A stretch of DNA of 64,000 nucleotides, taken from the NCBI RefSeq assembly GCF_900184035.1, contig NZ_FXWP01000027.1, positions 264,015 to 328,014 of the forward strand, given 5' to 3'. The position numbers and the translations under genes are program-made. Shown in pieces: positions 1 through 10,328 of this stretch (the stretch's first letter is position 1; every line of letters starts with the position of its first letter). Origin of the DNA: Kosakonia pseudosacchari. Lineage in GTDB: Bacteria > Pseudomonadota > Gammaproteobacteria > Enterobacterales > Enterobacteriaceae. The notes below the pieces were generated by a model. That model had not been told where the DNA came from and ran no database searches. It was given only the letters and a program-made list of their open reading frames with translations.

Positions 1-543
1 GTTGGGTAAGGTCTGTTGCGGGTTATCACTGGCCGCAACCCATAGCGCGGCATTCAGCGCTGCGCCGTTGAGCAAACGCGCGGCGGATTCCACATCCACC
101 GCTTTCATCTCGCCATTTGCCACCATGTTGGCGACGGCAACACGGGTTGCCTGCAGGCAGGCATTCTGGCTTGGCCAGCGCGAAGGATCGCCAAGAAACG
201 CCGGGCCATCGAGCAACACAATGCGCTGGATTTCAGGATCGAGCGCCATCTCGATATAGGCGACACCTTCAGCCAGCAACGCATCCCAGGCATTATCGGT
301 GGCTTGCGCCTGCATTTTTGCGCGCTGTGCCATTTCGCCATCGACCTGCGCCACCACGGCGGCAAGTAAGCCCTGTTTATCGCCAAAGTTGTGGTACAGC
401 GCACCGCGCGTTAAGCCGACGCTGGCGGTCAATTCATCCATCGATGCCGCTGCAAACCCTTTTTCGGCAAATGCCTTGCGGGCAGCGGCGATAAGTTTGG
501 CGCGGTTCTCTTCCATGGTTTGGGCGCGACGTTTAACGACCAT
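1..543 (-). CDS. TetR-family repressor (C-terminus cut by window edge)
   Basis: Reading from the ATG at 543 gives an open frame of about 180 codons that runs off the left edge. Residues about 10-57 form the TetR helix-turn-helix, with a recognition helix reading LTRGALYHNFGDKQGL, typical of the family. The remainder is the ligand-binding helical domain. The gene is divergent from the RidA-like gene at 652, and three inverted repeats lie between them, so it most likely represses itself and its neighbour. The inducer is unknown. Shadow frames on the other strand are discarded because of the clear TetR motif. Confidence 0.9.
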   Translation of the reverse strand, partial: MVVKRRAQTMEENRAKLIAAARKAFAEKGFAAASMDELTASVGLTRGALYHNFGDKQGLLAAVVAQVDGEMAQRAKMQAQATDNAWDALLAEGVAYIEMALDPEIQRIVLLDGPAFLGDPSRWPSQNACLQATRVAVANMVANGEMKAVDVESAARLLNGAALNAALWVAASDNPQQTLPN

Positions 544-559
544 ACTGACTCCATTTTAA

Positions 560-623
560 ATACATCGCGTATGTGAATTGACATACGCAGTGTATGTGGA
601 TTAACTTCATATACGAAGTGTAT
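560..623. promoter_or_regulatory. Three copies of an ATAC-N5-GTAT operator
   Basis: The TetR/RidA intergenic region carries ATAC-N5-GTAT at 560-572, 583-595 and 611-623, with centres 23 and 28 bp apart. The middle copy extends to a 6-bp-arm palindrome (ACATAC...GTATGT, 581-597). TetR repressors bind such palindromes between divergent genes. Assignment to this TetR protein is inference from position. Confidence 0.7.
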
Positions 624-651
624 CTTAAATTCAGCCATAAAAGGTAACCCA

Positions 652-1053
652 ATGATCCCTCGCGAACCCGTTTTTCCCGCTCATCGCCATGCGTTGTATG
701 AACAACATGGTTACTCCGCCGCAATACGCTCCGGTGATCTGCTGTTTGTATCCGGACAGGTTGGCAGCCGCGCCGATGGCAGCCCGGAGCCCGATTTCGC
801 CGCGCAGGTGCGCCTGGCGTTCGATAATTTGCAGGCCACGCTCGCGGCGGCGGGGTGTACTTTTGATGATCTGATTGATGTCACCACCTTTCATACGGAC
901 CCGGAAAACCAGTTCGCCACCATCATGAAGGTCAAACAGGCGATTTTCCCGCAACCGCCGTACCCCAACTGGACAGCCGTGGGCGTGAACTGGCTGGCGG
1001 GTTTTGATTTCGAAATTAAGGTGATTGCGCGCATTCCCGAACGCGCGGCATAA
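652..1053 (+). CDS. RidA/YjgF-family protein lacking the catalytic arginine
   Basis: A 133-residue protein of the RidA/YER057c/UK114 family, with LLFVSGQVG near the N-terminus, FDNLQATLAAAGCTFDDLIDV in the middle and YPNWTAVGVNWLA near the C-terminus. An AAAGG Shine-Dalgarno lies 7 nt before the ATG. Canonical RidA enamine/imine deaminases carry an Arg in the 'ARSCVEV' strand. Here the equivalent segment is NWTAVGV, without Arg, so 2-aminoacrylate deaminase activity is doubtful and the protein probably belongs to another Rid subfamily. It is divergent from the TetR gene and probably controlled by it. Confidence 0.85.
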   Translation: MIPREPVFPAHRHALYEQHGYSAAIRSGDLLFVSGQVGSRADGSPEPDFAAQVRLAFDNLQATLAAAGCTFDDLIDVTTFHTDPENQFATIMKVKQAIFPQPPYPNWTAVGVNWLAGFDFEIKVIARIPERAA

Positions 1054-1056
1054 AAA

Positions 1057-1082
1057 AAGCCTGCGACTACGGTCGCAGGCTT
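1057..1082. terminator. Bidirectional intrinsic terminator (ridA-like / katG)
   Basis: Perfect 9-bp stem GCCTGCGAC/GTCGCAGGC around a TACG loop, flanked by A and T residues. It lies between convergent genes, so it can serve both strands. Confidence 0.85.
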
Positions 1083-1099
1083 GCAGATAAAGTGGGGGA

Positions 1100-3914
<2,815 letters not shown>

Positions 3915-4661
3915 ATGCGTCTGGCTTTATCGCTTATTATTCCTCTGCTTCTCGTTGGTTGTGGTGCCAATAATAGTGCGCCGCAAACGGCCATACCTGG
4001 CGAGAAAACCTCCGCAAAAATGAAAACTCTCGAAACAGGCGCGGCGCTAATACAATCTCGCCCGCCGATTGAGGCAATAAGCGCCTACCTGGATGGCTTT
4101 CATTTTTATAACGGCGATCGGCAAGGACAAATGGAAGCCCATCATTATGTCACCGTGTTAAATAATGATGTCATGCAGGCGGTGATTTATGACGGAAATA
4201 CCGCAAATGCACGGCTGATGGGCGTGGAATACATCATCAGTGAACGACTTTTCAAAACACTCCCGCCGGCGGAGAAAAAACTCTGGCATAGCCACCGTTA
4301 TGAAGTGAAATCCGGCTCGCTTATTGCGCCCGGTTTACCCGCCGTCGCCGAAAAAGCCTTGATGAGCAATATCGTGAATACCTACGGCAAGACCTGGCAT
4401 ACCTGGCACACTGAGCGTGACCAGACGCTGCCGCTGGGCGTACCTGCGTTAATGATGGGATTTACCCAGGATGGACAACTCGATCCGGCGTTGCTTGCCG
4501 ATCGCGATCGCCGTTTCGGCGTCAACACGTCGGCTATCAGGCAGCAGCGTAAAGATCTGCCTGCGCACCCGGTGGCGCAGGGTGCGGATGCCTGGGAACA
4601 GGGACAGGTGATTCAAATCAAACCCGTTACGCTCTCGGAAGATACACATACCCATAAATAA
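3915..4661 (+). CDS. DUF1264 (oil-body-associated-protein-like) lipoprotein
   Basis: A 248-residue predicted lipoprotein with an N-terminal hydrophobic segment ending in the lipobox LLVGC (Cys16). The body carries the signature of the DUF1264/OBAP family: a His-rich HHYVTVLN, EYIISERLFKTLPPAEKKLWHSH, YEVKSG, TYGKTWHTWHTERD, PLGVPALMMGFTQDGQ. This family was named from plant oil bodies and is widespread in bacteria, where its function is not established. Clustered conserved His residues could bind metal (inference). The gene is followed after 18 nt by the MBL-fold gene, suggesting an operon. Confidence 0.85.
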   Translation: MRLALSLIIPLLLVGCGANNSAPQTAIPGEKTSAKMKTLETGAALIQSRPPIEAISAYLDGFHFYNGDRQGQMEAHHYVTVLNNDVMQAVIYDGNTANARLMGVEYIISERLFKTLPPAEKKLWHSHRYEVKSGSLIAPGLPAVAEKALMSNIVNTYGKTWHTWHTERDQTLPLGVPALMMGFTQDGQLDPALLADRDRRFGVNTSAIRQQRKDLPAHPVAQGADAWEQGQVIQIKPVTLSEDTHTHK

Positions 4662-4679
4662 CGCCTGCGGAGGGGAAAC

Positions 4680-5507
4680 GTGATTATTCACCATCTTAAT
4701 TGCGGCTGTATGTGCCCCCTCGGCGGCGCGTTGTATGACGGTTTCAGTAAAGGAGTGCATGCGCATCTGGCGTGTCACTGCCTGCTGCTGGAAACACAAC
4801 GCCACGGCCTGGTGCTGGTGGACACCGGGTTCGGCACCACCGATATGCGCCAGCCCCGGCGAAATATTCCGGCCTTTTTTCGCCTGTTGAACAACATTCA
4901 GCACCGGGAAAGCTTAACGGCGCTGGCACAGGTGAAGGCGTTGGGGTTTCAGGCTGAAGATGTGCGGCACATTGTGTTAACCCATCTGGATTTTGACCAC
5001 GCAGGCGGCCTGACCGATTTCCCGCAGGCGCAGATCCATCTCTTACAGCGCGAAATCGACACCGCACAGCAGCGGCACGGCTGGCTGACACGCGAGCGTT
5101 ATCGACCCGGCCAGTGGCAGGGCGTTTCTGGCTGGCAGGGATATGCCGCCGAAGGCGAACAATGGTTCGGCTTTGATGCCGTGAAGGCGCTGCGTGGGCT
5201 GCCGCCGGAGATTTTGCTTATCCCGCTCGCCGGCCACACGCTGGGCCACGCCGGGGTGGGTATTCAACATTCAGATGGCTGGTTACTGCACGGAGGCGAT
5301 GCATGGTTTTACCGGGGGGAAATCGGTCTGCCGGAACGCCACTGCACGCCGGGGCTGCGTTTTTATCAATGGATGATGGCGATGGATAACGGTGCCAGAA
5401 GGGTCAACCAACAACGTCTGCGCGAGCTGGCGCTAGCACAGGGTAAGGAAGTGCGGCTGTTTTGTAGCCACGATGCGCAGGAACTGCGCGCCTTACAAGA
5501 GGGATAA
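4680..5507 (+). CDS. Metallo-beta-lactamase-fold hydrolase, AHL-lactonase-like
   Basis: A 275-residue MBL-fold protein with the metal motif HLDFDHAGG (HxHxDH-type, with Leu-Asp-Phe), a later His in LAGHTLGHAG, a bridging Asp in LHGGDAWF, and a final His in LFCSHD. The arrangement is that of quorum-quenching lactonases and related hydrolases, but the first His of HxHxDH is replaced in the pattern HLDFDH, as in the AHL-lactonase-like group. The start is GTG at 4680, supported by a GGAGGGGA ribosome site. The substrate is unknown. Probably co-transcribed with the preceding lipoprotein gene. Confidence 0.85.
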   Translation: MIIHHLNCGCMCPLGGALYDGFSKGVHAHLACHCLLLETQRHGLVLVDTGFGTTDMRQPRRNIPAFFRLLNNIQHRESLTALAQVKALGFQAEDVRHIVLTHLDFDHAGGLTDFPQAQIHLLQREIDTAQQRHGWLTRERYRPGQWQGVSGWQGYAAEGEQWFGFDAVKALRGLPPEILLIPLAGHTLGHAGVGIQHSDGWLLHGGDAWFYRGEIGLPERHCTPGLRFYQWMMAMDNGARRVNQQRLRELALAQGKEVRLFCSHDAQELRALQEG

Positions 5508-5510
5508 AAA

Positions 5511-5533
5511 AAGCATCTGCAAGGCAGATGCTT
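5511..5533. terminator. Bidirectional intrinsic terminator (MBL / katN)
   Basis: Stem AAGCATCTGC/GCAGATGCTT with a 3-nt loop, between convergent genes. Confidence 0.85.
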
Positions 5534-5542
5534 TCGGGAGGC

Positions 5543-6418
5543 TTATTTCGGTTGCGGTTCACCGTGGCCGAGTTCGGCACCGGTGAGCGGATCAACGCCC
5601 GGATCGGATTTGGTGCGTTCTGCCATCGCTTTTACCAGCGCCAGTTGTTCCGGGCTGAGCGTGGTGGTGGCGGAACCATCACCGCCGTCGACCGCCGGTT
5701 GTGGATCGGCGACATACTCGAAGTTTTCATCGCTGTTCCAGCTACCACGCGGATCGTCACCTTCCGACATGTTGTAATAGACGTTGGTGTACTGTTCGAT
5801 TGGCGGTAATTTTCCTGGCGGGAAATTATTGCGAATCGAGTAGAGCGCCTTCTCAAAAGAGAGCATATGCGCGGCTTCACGCGTCATCAGGAAACCTAAC
5901 GCGTCTTTTACCCCCGGATCGTCGGTGACATTGATTAAACGCTCATAAATAATCTTCGCGCGCGCTTCGGCGGCGATATTTGAGCGTAAATCGGCGGTCA
6001 CTTCGCCAATCGTATCAACATAAGCCGCTGTCCACGGCACGCCTGCCGAGTTTGTCAGCGCCGGGCCGCCGCCGTACAGCAGCGAAGTGATATGGCTGTC
6101 ATTACCGTTTTCGGTTAACGAGCGGTACAGTTCCGCTTCATTTTCAGTACCTTCGGCCAGCTCGCCTTTTGCCCCTTTATTGAGCATACCGACCAGCGAA
6201 CCGATAATTTCCAGATGGCTGAGCTCTTCTGTCGCGATGTCCATCAACATCTCTTTGCGACCGGCGTCTTCATCACCCAACCCCTGGGTGAAATAGCGGC
6301 ATGCCGCAGCCAGTTCCCCTTGCGGACCGCCAAACTGTTCGAGCAGCAGGTTGGCCAGCCCAGGGTTCGGTTCACTGACGCGCACGGTGTATTGCAATTG
6401 CTTAACATGACGAAACAT
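5543..6418 (-). CDS. katN: Manganese (non-haem) catalase KatN
   Basis: A 291-residue dimanganese catalase that disproportionates hydrogen peroxide in the cytoplasm. Four-helix ligands are visible: Glu35 (GPQGELAAACRYF), Glu65 and His68 (ATEELSHLE), Glu151 (AAEARAKIIYE) and His184 (TREAAHMLSFE). The length agrees with Salmonella KatN. The start is the ATG at 6418 after an AGGAGG ribosome site. It lies 27 nt behind yciE on the same strand, as in the RpoS-controlled yciGFE-katN operon of Salmonella. Here yciG and yciF are not adjacent. Confidence 0.96.
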   Translation of the reverse strand: MFRHVKQLQYTVRVSEPNPGLANLLLEQFGGPQGELAAACRYFTQGLGDEDAGRKEMLMDIATEELSHLEIIGSLVGMLNKGAKGELAEGTENEAELYRSLTENGNDSHITSLLYGGGPALTNSAGVPWTAAYVDTIGEVTADLRSNIAAEARAKIIYERLINVTDDPGVKDALGFLMTREAAHMLSFEKALYSIRNNFPPGKLPPIEQYTNVYYNMSEGDDPRGSWNSDENFEYVADPQPAVDGGDGSATTTLSPEQLALVKAMAERTKSDPGVDPLTGAELGHGEPQPK

Positions 6419-6445
6419 TGCTTGCCTCCTGAAAAGGAAAAATTA

Positions 6446-6952
6446 TTATTTTTTAGCTTCCACGCCTTCCGCTGCGCTGCGCAGCAAAAATTGTTCTGTC
6501 ACATCCGGAATATGATTGATTGCCCATTCGGCCATCGCTTTTTCTTCAGCCAGAATCTGTTTGAATATATCGATGCTGGCGCTGTCACCGGCTTTTTCCG
6601 CCGCGGTAATAAGCGAGGTATAACAGGCAATTTCAAATTGCTCGAAGACATAACTACTGATTGCGCCTTTAACGATTTCATCCGGTGCAAACATGCCGCC
6701 AAATGACTGACCCATCGCCGCCATTTTGCTGGTGGCATCTTTCATTAGCGAACGGTTAATATCATTACGATCCATCACCGTTTCCAGTAATTTAATTTGC
6801 CCTTGTGTTTCTGTTAAATGTTGCTCAATCCTTGCCCGTAAATCGGGGTAATTATCGATGCGGCTGCTCATAGCATTAAGCATTGATTCAGCCTGTTTTT
6901 CCATTGCGTGTGCATCGCGTAACCAGTCGTGATAATTTTCTTGAGGCGTCAT
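6446..6952 (-). CDS. yciE: DUF892 ferritin-like protein YciE
   Basis: A helical ferritin-like protein of the YciE/YciF (DUF892) family. NYHDWLRDAHAMEKQAESML, the internal DEIVKGAISSYVFEQFEIACY and the terminal EGVEAKK match E. coli YciE closely. I prefer the ATG at 6952, since an AAGGA site lies about 6 nt upstream, over the ATG at 6967, giving 168 residues. The family is linked to general stress. Its biochemical role is not settled. First gene of a two-gene operon with katN. Confidence 0.93.
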   Translation of the reverse strand: MTPQENYHDWLRDAHAMEKQAESMLNAMSSRIDNYPDLRARIEQHLTETQGQIKLLETVMDRNDINRSLMKDATSKMAAMGQSFGGMFAPDEIVKGAISSYVFEQFEIACYTSLITAAEKAGDSASIDIFKQILAEEKAMAEWAINHIPDVTEQFLLRSAAEGVEAKK

Positions 6953-7646
6953 ATCTAATCCTTTCATGGTTGAGTGGATAAGAAAAAGGGGACACTGCCG
7001 CTGTAATCAGCAGTTATACAATTAATAAGAAATATCAGGGGGAGTAGTGCGCTGTTATATTAGCGCGAGGTAAATAAAATAGATAAATAGTAATCCTGAT
7101 ATCCTTACTGCTTTATATTTGCATGCTAACGTGTATCGCTTGTTATTAAATTTAGACACTGACTTCATTTAGTCAAACCGAGACGTAAATAGCCTTGTTT
7201 AAATATATTTTTCGCACACCGCTTCGCTTGATTTTATATTTTTAAAAATAAATCTTCCTGAATATTAGTAAGTTAGCGGAATGCACTTTCGTTTTCATTA
7301 ATCACACCCGTCACTATCACTCATTTTTGGCAGGTATTGCTGATGGTTTAGTGGCCTTTTTTGACATTTCTTTACGTTTAGCCAGCGGCTAATAGCGTGA
7401 TATCCAGCCAGTTTAAGAACTATCTCAACCCGTAACGCACCCGCCAACCGGCGTTACCACCAGATTGCGCAGTTGAGCCGATCCATTCCCGACGTTATAA
7501 AGGCAGGTTGGTGTCATAAGGCAAGAAGGGATGACGGTATTAACGTCGATTACCGTTGCTTTCTCTGGCGCTTATTAACTGCGGATTGGTTGAAACCGCC
7601 GAATACTTTCAGCGCACGTAACATAAAAAACCAGGTGACAGATAAG
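6953..7646. other. AT-rich intergenic region with divergent promoters
   Basis: About 690 bp between yciE and the next plus-strand gene. The part nearest yciE (roughly 6970-7300) is AT-rich compared with the flanking genes and should hold the yciE-katN promoter. An open frame extends upstream of 7647 from 7473, but without a ribosome site. I see no other gene. Confidence 0.5.
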
Positions 7647-8261
7647 ATGAGTTATATCGACAGTTACGATCATGAACTGATTGGTCGTCTGGGCTATTTA
7701 CCCCTTTACCGCCCGTTAGAAGTAATTGCCGGCGAAGGGTGGGGTGGCTACGACTTTAGCGCCACGCCGGATAATCTGATCCTTGGCGGCGGAAGTGGAG
7801 AACATCCGGGGCTCGTCGTGCATCATTTACCGGCGCTGGCTACTCGCTTTTTATACGCACAGCTCAGCGATGCCGAGGAGGAGATGCTCAGTACAGAGGA
7901 TAAAGACGTTGTTGAGGATCTCTATTTCACCTCTGACACGCTGGAATTTTGCGGCTGGCAGATTGCGGATTACGCTAATTTGCACAAGATGGCGCAAAGC
8001 GAGGCATTGATGACACCCTTAGCGGAGGGGATGACGGTGGAAACGTGGCTGGAGCAATCGCTTGGTGAACTTATCTGGTATGCGCTGCCGGAGCTCAATC
8101 GGCATCATTCGCAGCTTCAGCGGATCTTTGCCCCTTTTCACATCGCCCCAACAATGCGCAATATCGTCATTGAGCCGCCGGGTTACCCGCCTTGTGGCGG
8201 GCGCACCACCGAAAACGGGCGTGCGAAATGGGGAAATGTTCGCTGGAGCAAACGGGTATGA
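7647..8261 (+). CDS. Conserved-looking hypothetical cytoplasmic protein
   Basis: A 204-residue protein starting MSYIDSYDHELIGRLG. The frame is open from 7473, but residues before the ATG at 7647 look non-coding, while this ATG follows an AGGTGACAGATAAG stretch. It is acidic and soluble, with no signal peptide or membrane segment. The segment WGGYDFSATPDNLILGGGSGEHPGLVVHHLPAL is Gly-rich, and the C-terminus is basic (GRAKWGNVRWSKR). I do not recognise the family. It stands alone between stress genes and an efflux operon. Confidence 0.7.
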   Translation: MSYIDSYDHELIGRLGYLPLYRPLEVIAGEGWGGYDFSATPDNLILGGGSGEHPGLVVHHLPALATRFLYAQLSDAEEEMLSTEDKDVVEDLYFTSDTLEFCGWQIADYANLHKMAQSEALMTPLAEGMTVETWLEQSLGELIWYALPELNRHHSQLQRIFAPFHIAPTMRNIVIEPPGYPPCGGRTTENGRAKWGNVRWSKRV

Positions 8262-8380
8262 ACGGCGCTATTGTCACGACATTTCCCGTTTTTGCTTTTC
8301 TATATGAGGATTAGTGCTAACCAGAATGATGTTCAGGGCGTTGATGGCTCGTTACCCTTAAAGCCTGCGAGGAGAACATC

Positions 8381-8509
8381 ATGAAACCACTGGGAAATGC
8401 CCATTCTGAGACTTTCCGCGCCGTGCAATTTGTCCTGACGGACATGGACGAAACCCTGACATACAAAGGAAAACTGGCTGCGGCTACCTACCAGGCGCTG
8501 GAACAGTGA
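8381..8509 (+). pseudogene. Truncated HAD-superfamily hydrolase remnant
   Basis: A 42-codon frame with a good GAGGAG ribosome site encodes VLTDMDETLTYKGKLA, the HAD motif I (DxDxT). It then stops at TGA just after what should be the first cap helix. A HAD phosphatase normally has over 200 residues, and no continuation of motifs II-IV appears in the 150 bp downstream. I read it as the 5' stump of a deleted gene. Confidence 0.6.
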
Positions 8510-8603
8510 CAACACGCCGTATCAATTCAATGCCTTAAAGTGATTTCTCCCCTCCAGAGCACCCTCTCGCACTGACAAAATGTGCGCTTATCTTGACAAT
8601 TCA

Positions 8604-8654
8604 TTGACAGTTAACTGCCTGGTCAGTAATTTCATTTGTAATTACTGACCAGGC
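8604..8654 (+). promoter_or_regulatory. Promoter overlapped by a 15-bp-arm operator (MarR operon)
   Basis: TTGACA at 8604-8609, a 17-bp spacer and TAATTT at 8627-8632 form a strong sigma-70 promoter. The -10 box sits in a perfect inverted repeat, with arms 8617-8631 and 8640-8654 (GCCTGGTCAGTAATT and its complement, 8-bp spacer). The right arm ends 7 bp before the MarR start codon. Autorepression by MarR is the natural reading. Confidence 0.8.
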
Positions 8655-8661
8655 AAATATC

Positions 8662-9117
8662 ATGACCAACGCTACGGATATTCCCAACCCTAAACTGCAC
8701 CTCGGTTTGTTGATTCATCTGGCAAACCAGTTCAAAGACCAGCTAATAAGTCAGTACTTTTCCTCTGCGGATATCACCGCCGCACAGTTTAAGGTACTGA
8801 TAAGTATCTATAAAGGCTTCAATAGCCCGGTTGAAGTGAGCAAAAATCTGCTGATGGACGCCGGGGCGATGAGCCGTATGCTGGAGCGCATGGTCAAGCG
8901 CGATCTGATTGTGCGCACCACCAACCCGGAAGATAAACGCCAGGTCATTCTCGACCTGACCGACAAAGGGCGAGTGATTTGTGACCGTTTTCAGAATGAG
9001 GCGCTGGCCTCGATTCTCAGTACGCTGACCAGCCGCCTGACCGCTGACGAGTCACGGCTGCTGGTTGAACTCCTGATAAAAATGTTGCCGGACGAGGCAA
9101 CCCGCCCACATCGCTAA
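8662..9117 (+). CDS. MarR-family regulator of the efflux operon
   Basis: A 151-residue winged-helix protein. Residues about 40-110 hold the MarR DNA-binding core (AQFKVLISI, MDAGAMSRMLERMVKRDLIVR, NPEDKRQVILDLTDKG with the wing Asp-Lys-Arg). First gene of an operon with EmrA-like and EmrB-like genes, as in emrRAB. It should bind the perfect inverted repeat that covers its own promoter and release on binding a small phenolic or drug ligand (family knowledge). Confidence 0.93.
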   Translation: MTNATDIPNPKLHLGLLIHLANQFKDQLISQYFSSADITAAQFKVLISIYKGFNSPVEVSKNLLMDAGAMSRMLERMVKRDLIVRTTNPEDKRQVILDLTDKGRVICDRFQNEALASILSTLTSRLTADESRLLVELLIKMLPDEATRPHR

Positions 9118-9139
9118 GCTGTCCTGAAAAGGTATCAAG

Positions 9140-10318
9140 ATGCAAACTTCATCTGCACAACCCGAACGCGCGCCGAGCAAACGTAAGCGCAACTTCGCTA
9201 TCCTGTTCGTTGTTTTGCTGCTTATCGCCGCAGGCTGTCTGGCCTGGTATCTGTTATATGCCCGTTACTACGAAAGCACGGATGATGCGTATGTTAACGC
9301 CAATCTGGTGACCTTAACGCCGCAAATCGGCGGCACGGTGACGCAGGTAACCGTCGATGAAGGCGATTACGTCGAAAAAGGGCAGCCGCTGGTGTTGCTG
9401 GATCCGAGTGACACCGAAATTGCCCTGCAGCAGGCAGAAGCCAACCTGGCCAGCACCGTACGCCAGGTACGCGGCTTGTACAGCACGGTCGATAACTACC
9501 GCGCGCAGGTCGCGGCGAAACAAACTGCGCTGCAAACCGCGCAGAACGATTATGCGCGTCGGCAAAAAATAGCCACCAGCGGCGCGATTTCCGTTGAGGA
9601 TTTAGCGCACTACCGCGATGCGGTTGCGACGGCGAAAAGCGACCTGGCGGCGGCGCAACAGGCGTTAAGCACCAACCTGGCGATGACTGATGACACGGTT
9701 ATCGACAGCCATCCGGAGATCAAAAGCGCGATTGCCACCTTGCGCCAGCGTTACCTCGATAACGCGCGTAGCACCATTGTTGCGCCGGTAAGCGGGTTTG
9801 TCGCGAAACGCGCGGTGCAACTGGGGATGCGCGTCGATTCCGGCACCACGCTGATGTCGATTGTGCCGCTGGATCAGGTGTGGGTAGACGCCAACTTTAA
9901 AGAGAGCCAGATGAACACCATGCGCCTGGGGCAGAAAGTGACGCTGACCGCCGATCTCTATGGTGATGATGTGGAATACCACGGCACCATTGAGAGCCTG
10001 GGTATCGGTACCGGCAGTGCGTTTTCGCTGCTGCCGGCGCAAAACGCCAGCGGGAACTGGATCAAGATCATCCAGCGTTTGCCGGTGCGCATCACTCTTG
10101 ACCCGCATGATATGCAGAAACACCCGCTGCGTGTGGGACTGTCGATGTTTGCCCGCGTGGATATTCGTAACGCCGATGGCGATCTGCTGCCGCCCAAAAC
10201 GGTTGCCGTGCCGCGCTTCACCACTGACGTTTACCAGAACGCGCTGGAAAACGCCGATCAACTGGTGGCGAAAATTCTTCATGACAACAGCCAGGCGCTA
10301 GCAACCAGCGCCCGCTAA
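9140..10318 (+). CDS. EmrA-like membrane-fusion protein
   Basis: A 392-residue periplasmic adaptor of the HlyD/EmrA family. It has one N-terminal membrane helix (about 20-42), the STDDAYVNANLV motif, a lipoyl half-motif (about 55-90), an alpha-helical hairpin (about 95-190), then the second lipoyl half and beta-barrel with WVDANFKESQ and GTGSAFSLLPAQNASGNW, as in E. coli EmrA. It links the inner-membrane EmrB-like pump to an outer-membrane channel such as TolC. An AAAGG ribosome site lies 22 nt after marR. Confidence 0.93.
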   Translation: MQTSSAQPERAPSKRKRNFAILFVVLLLIAAGCLAWYLLYARYYESTDDAYVNANLVTLTPQIGGTVTQVTVDEGDYVEKGQPLVLLDPSDTEIALQQAEANLASTVRQVRGLYSTVDNYRAQVAAKQTALQTAQNDYARRQKIATSGAISVEDLAHYRDAVATAKSDLAAAQQALSTNLAMTDDTVIDSHPEIKSAIATLRQRYLDNARSTIVAPVSGFVAKRAVQLGMRVDSGTTLMSIVPLDQVWVDANFKESQMNTMRLGQKVTLTADLYGDDVEYHGTIESLGIGTGSAFSLLPAQNASGNWIKIIQRLPVRITLDPHDMQKHPLRVGLSMFARVDIRNADGDLLPPKTVAVPRFTTDVYQNALENADQLVAKILHDNSQALATSAR

Positions 10319-10328
10319 GAGAGACGTT

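Noticed and set aside
105..404. Minus-strand ORF inside the TetR gene in another frame
   Set aside because: Shadow frame. The frame ending at 543 holds the clear TetR helix-turn-helix.
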